A DNA stretch of 60,868 bases. Origin: Nocardiopsis trehalosi NBRC 14201. Lineage in GTDB: Bacteria > Actinomycetota > Actinomycetes > Streptosporangiales > Streptosporangiaceae. The stretch spans positions 1 through 60,868 of the forward strand of contig NZ_BCRK01000013.1 of NCBI RefSeq assembly GCF_001552555.1. The letters run 5' to 3'. The notes beneath the pieces were generated by a model. That model did not search any database. It was not told the origin of the DNA and was given only the letters and a program-made list of their open reading frames with translations. The position numbers and the translations under genes were made by a program. How positions within the stretch are numbered: position 1 is the stretch's first letter; every line of letters starts with the position of its first letter. Below are positions 60,750-60,868 of the stretch, in pieces.

Positions 60750-60804
60750 TTATCCACAACTCGCGGCAGCGGTATCCACAGAGTTATCCACAGACTGTGG
60801 GTAG
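60750..60804. promoter_or_regulatory. DnaA-box cluster at the window end
   Basis: Perfect TTATCCACA at 60750-60758 and 60784-60792, a one-mismatch copy GTATCCACA at 60772-60780, and a weaker inverted copy TGTGGGTAG at 60796-60804. Lies 36 bp after the crgA stop. Confidence 0.65.
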
Positions 60805-60868
60805 CTGTGTTCGACATACCCCTGGCCACCTCGGACGACGGCGGGGCGGGACCGACCGGTCCCGCCCC

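Overview
The window is very GC-rich chromosomal DNA from a filamentous-type actinobacterium. The evidence is the fhaA-fhaB-pstP-rodA-pbpA-pknA-pknB-crgA block, a bacterial proteasome activator (Bpa), an F420-type PPOX protein, an AfsR/SARP regulator, a BldG/RsbW-type STAS and ATPase pair, a subtilisin-inhibitor-like lipoprotein, and frequent GTG starts, several apparently leaderless. Gene content fits Nocardiopsaceae or another Streptosporangiales member, but the genus is an inference. No insertion sequence, prophage or CRISPR array was seen.

Layout. 0-16 kb: GatB/YqeY and a metallophosphoesterase, then small regulator/enzyme modules: AraC with VOC; a GAF regulator with aldehyde dehydrogenase and DUF779; TetR with a peroxiredoxin-like protein and a clear operator; a luciferase-like monooxygenase with its FMN reductase; MerR; MarR with a two-subunit SMR efflux pair and matched operators; tRNA-Pro. 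16-24 kb is the least explained part: a tandem zinc-motif protein, a 1017-residue SARP-NB-ARC-TPR regulator, two related tiny acidic ORFs, a divergent operon of three membrane-anchored exported proteins, and a polytopic membrane protein.

24-41 kb: Nudix, PhzF, a gap with three perfect DnaA boxes, a PPOX protein, a stand-alone beta-clamp paralogue, a hotdog thioesterase, an antiporter fused to a UBP-type zinc finger, a WYL regulator beside a decayed VOC gene, tRNA-Ser followed by a small scar with a decayed ATPase fragment, ANTAR, asparaginase, and a MinD-like ATPase with a long repeat-rich N-terminus.

41-51 kb: quinone oxidoreductase, bpa, serS, pheA, DUF4446, a glycosyltransferase, STAS, an RsbW-like ATPase, a PAS-GAF-PAS histidine kinase, rhodanese, an SSI-like lipoprotein, TenA and tRNA-Leu. 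51-60.7 kb: the Ser/Thr phosphorylation and cell-wall elongation operon, closely packed by ATGA/GTGA overlaps, then crgA and a second group of DnaA boxes at the window end.

How the genes work together: the last block couples PASTA-kinase sensing (PknB), a second kinase, the phosphatase PstP and FHA phospho-readers to RodA/PbpA wall synthesis and the division regulator CrgA. Most other modules pair a local regulator with one or two effector genes. All calls come from reading the sequence; no database search was run.
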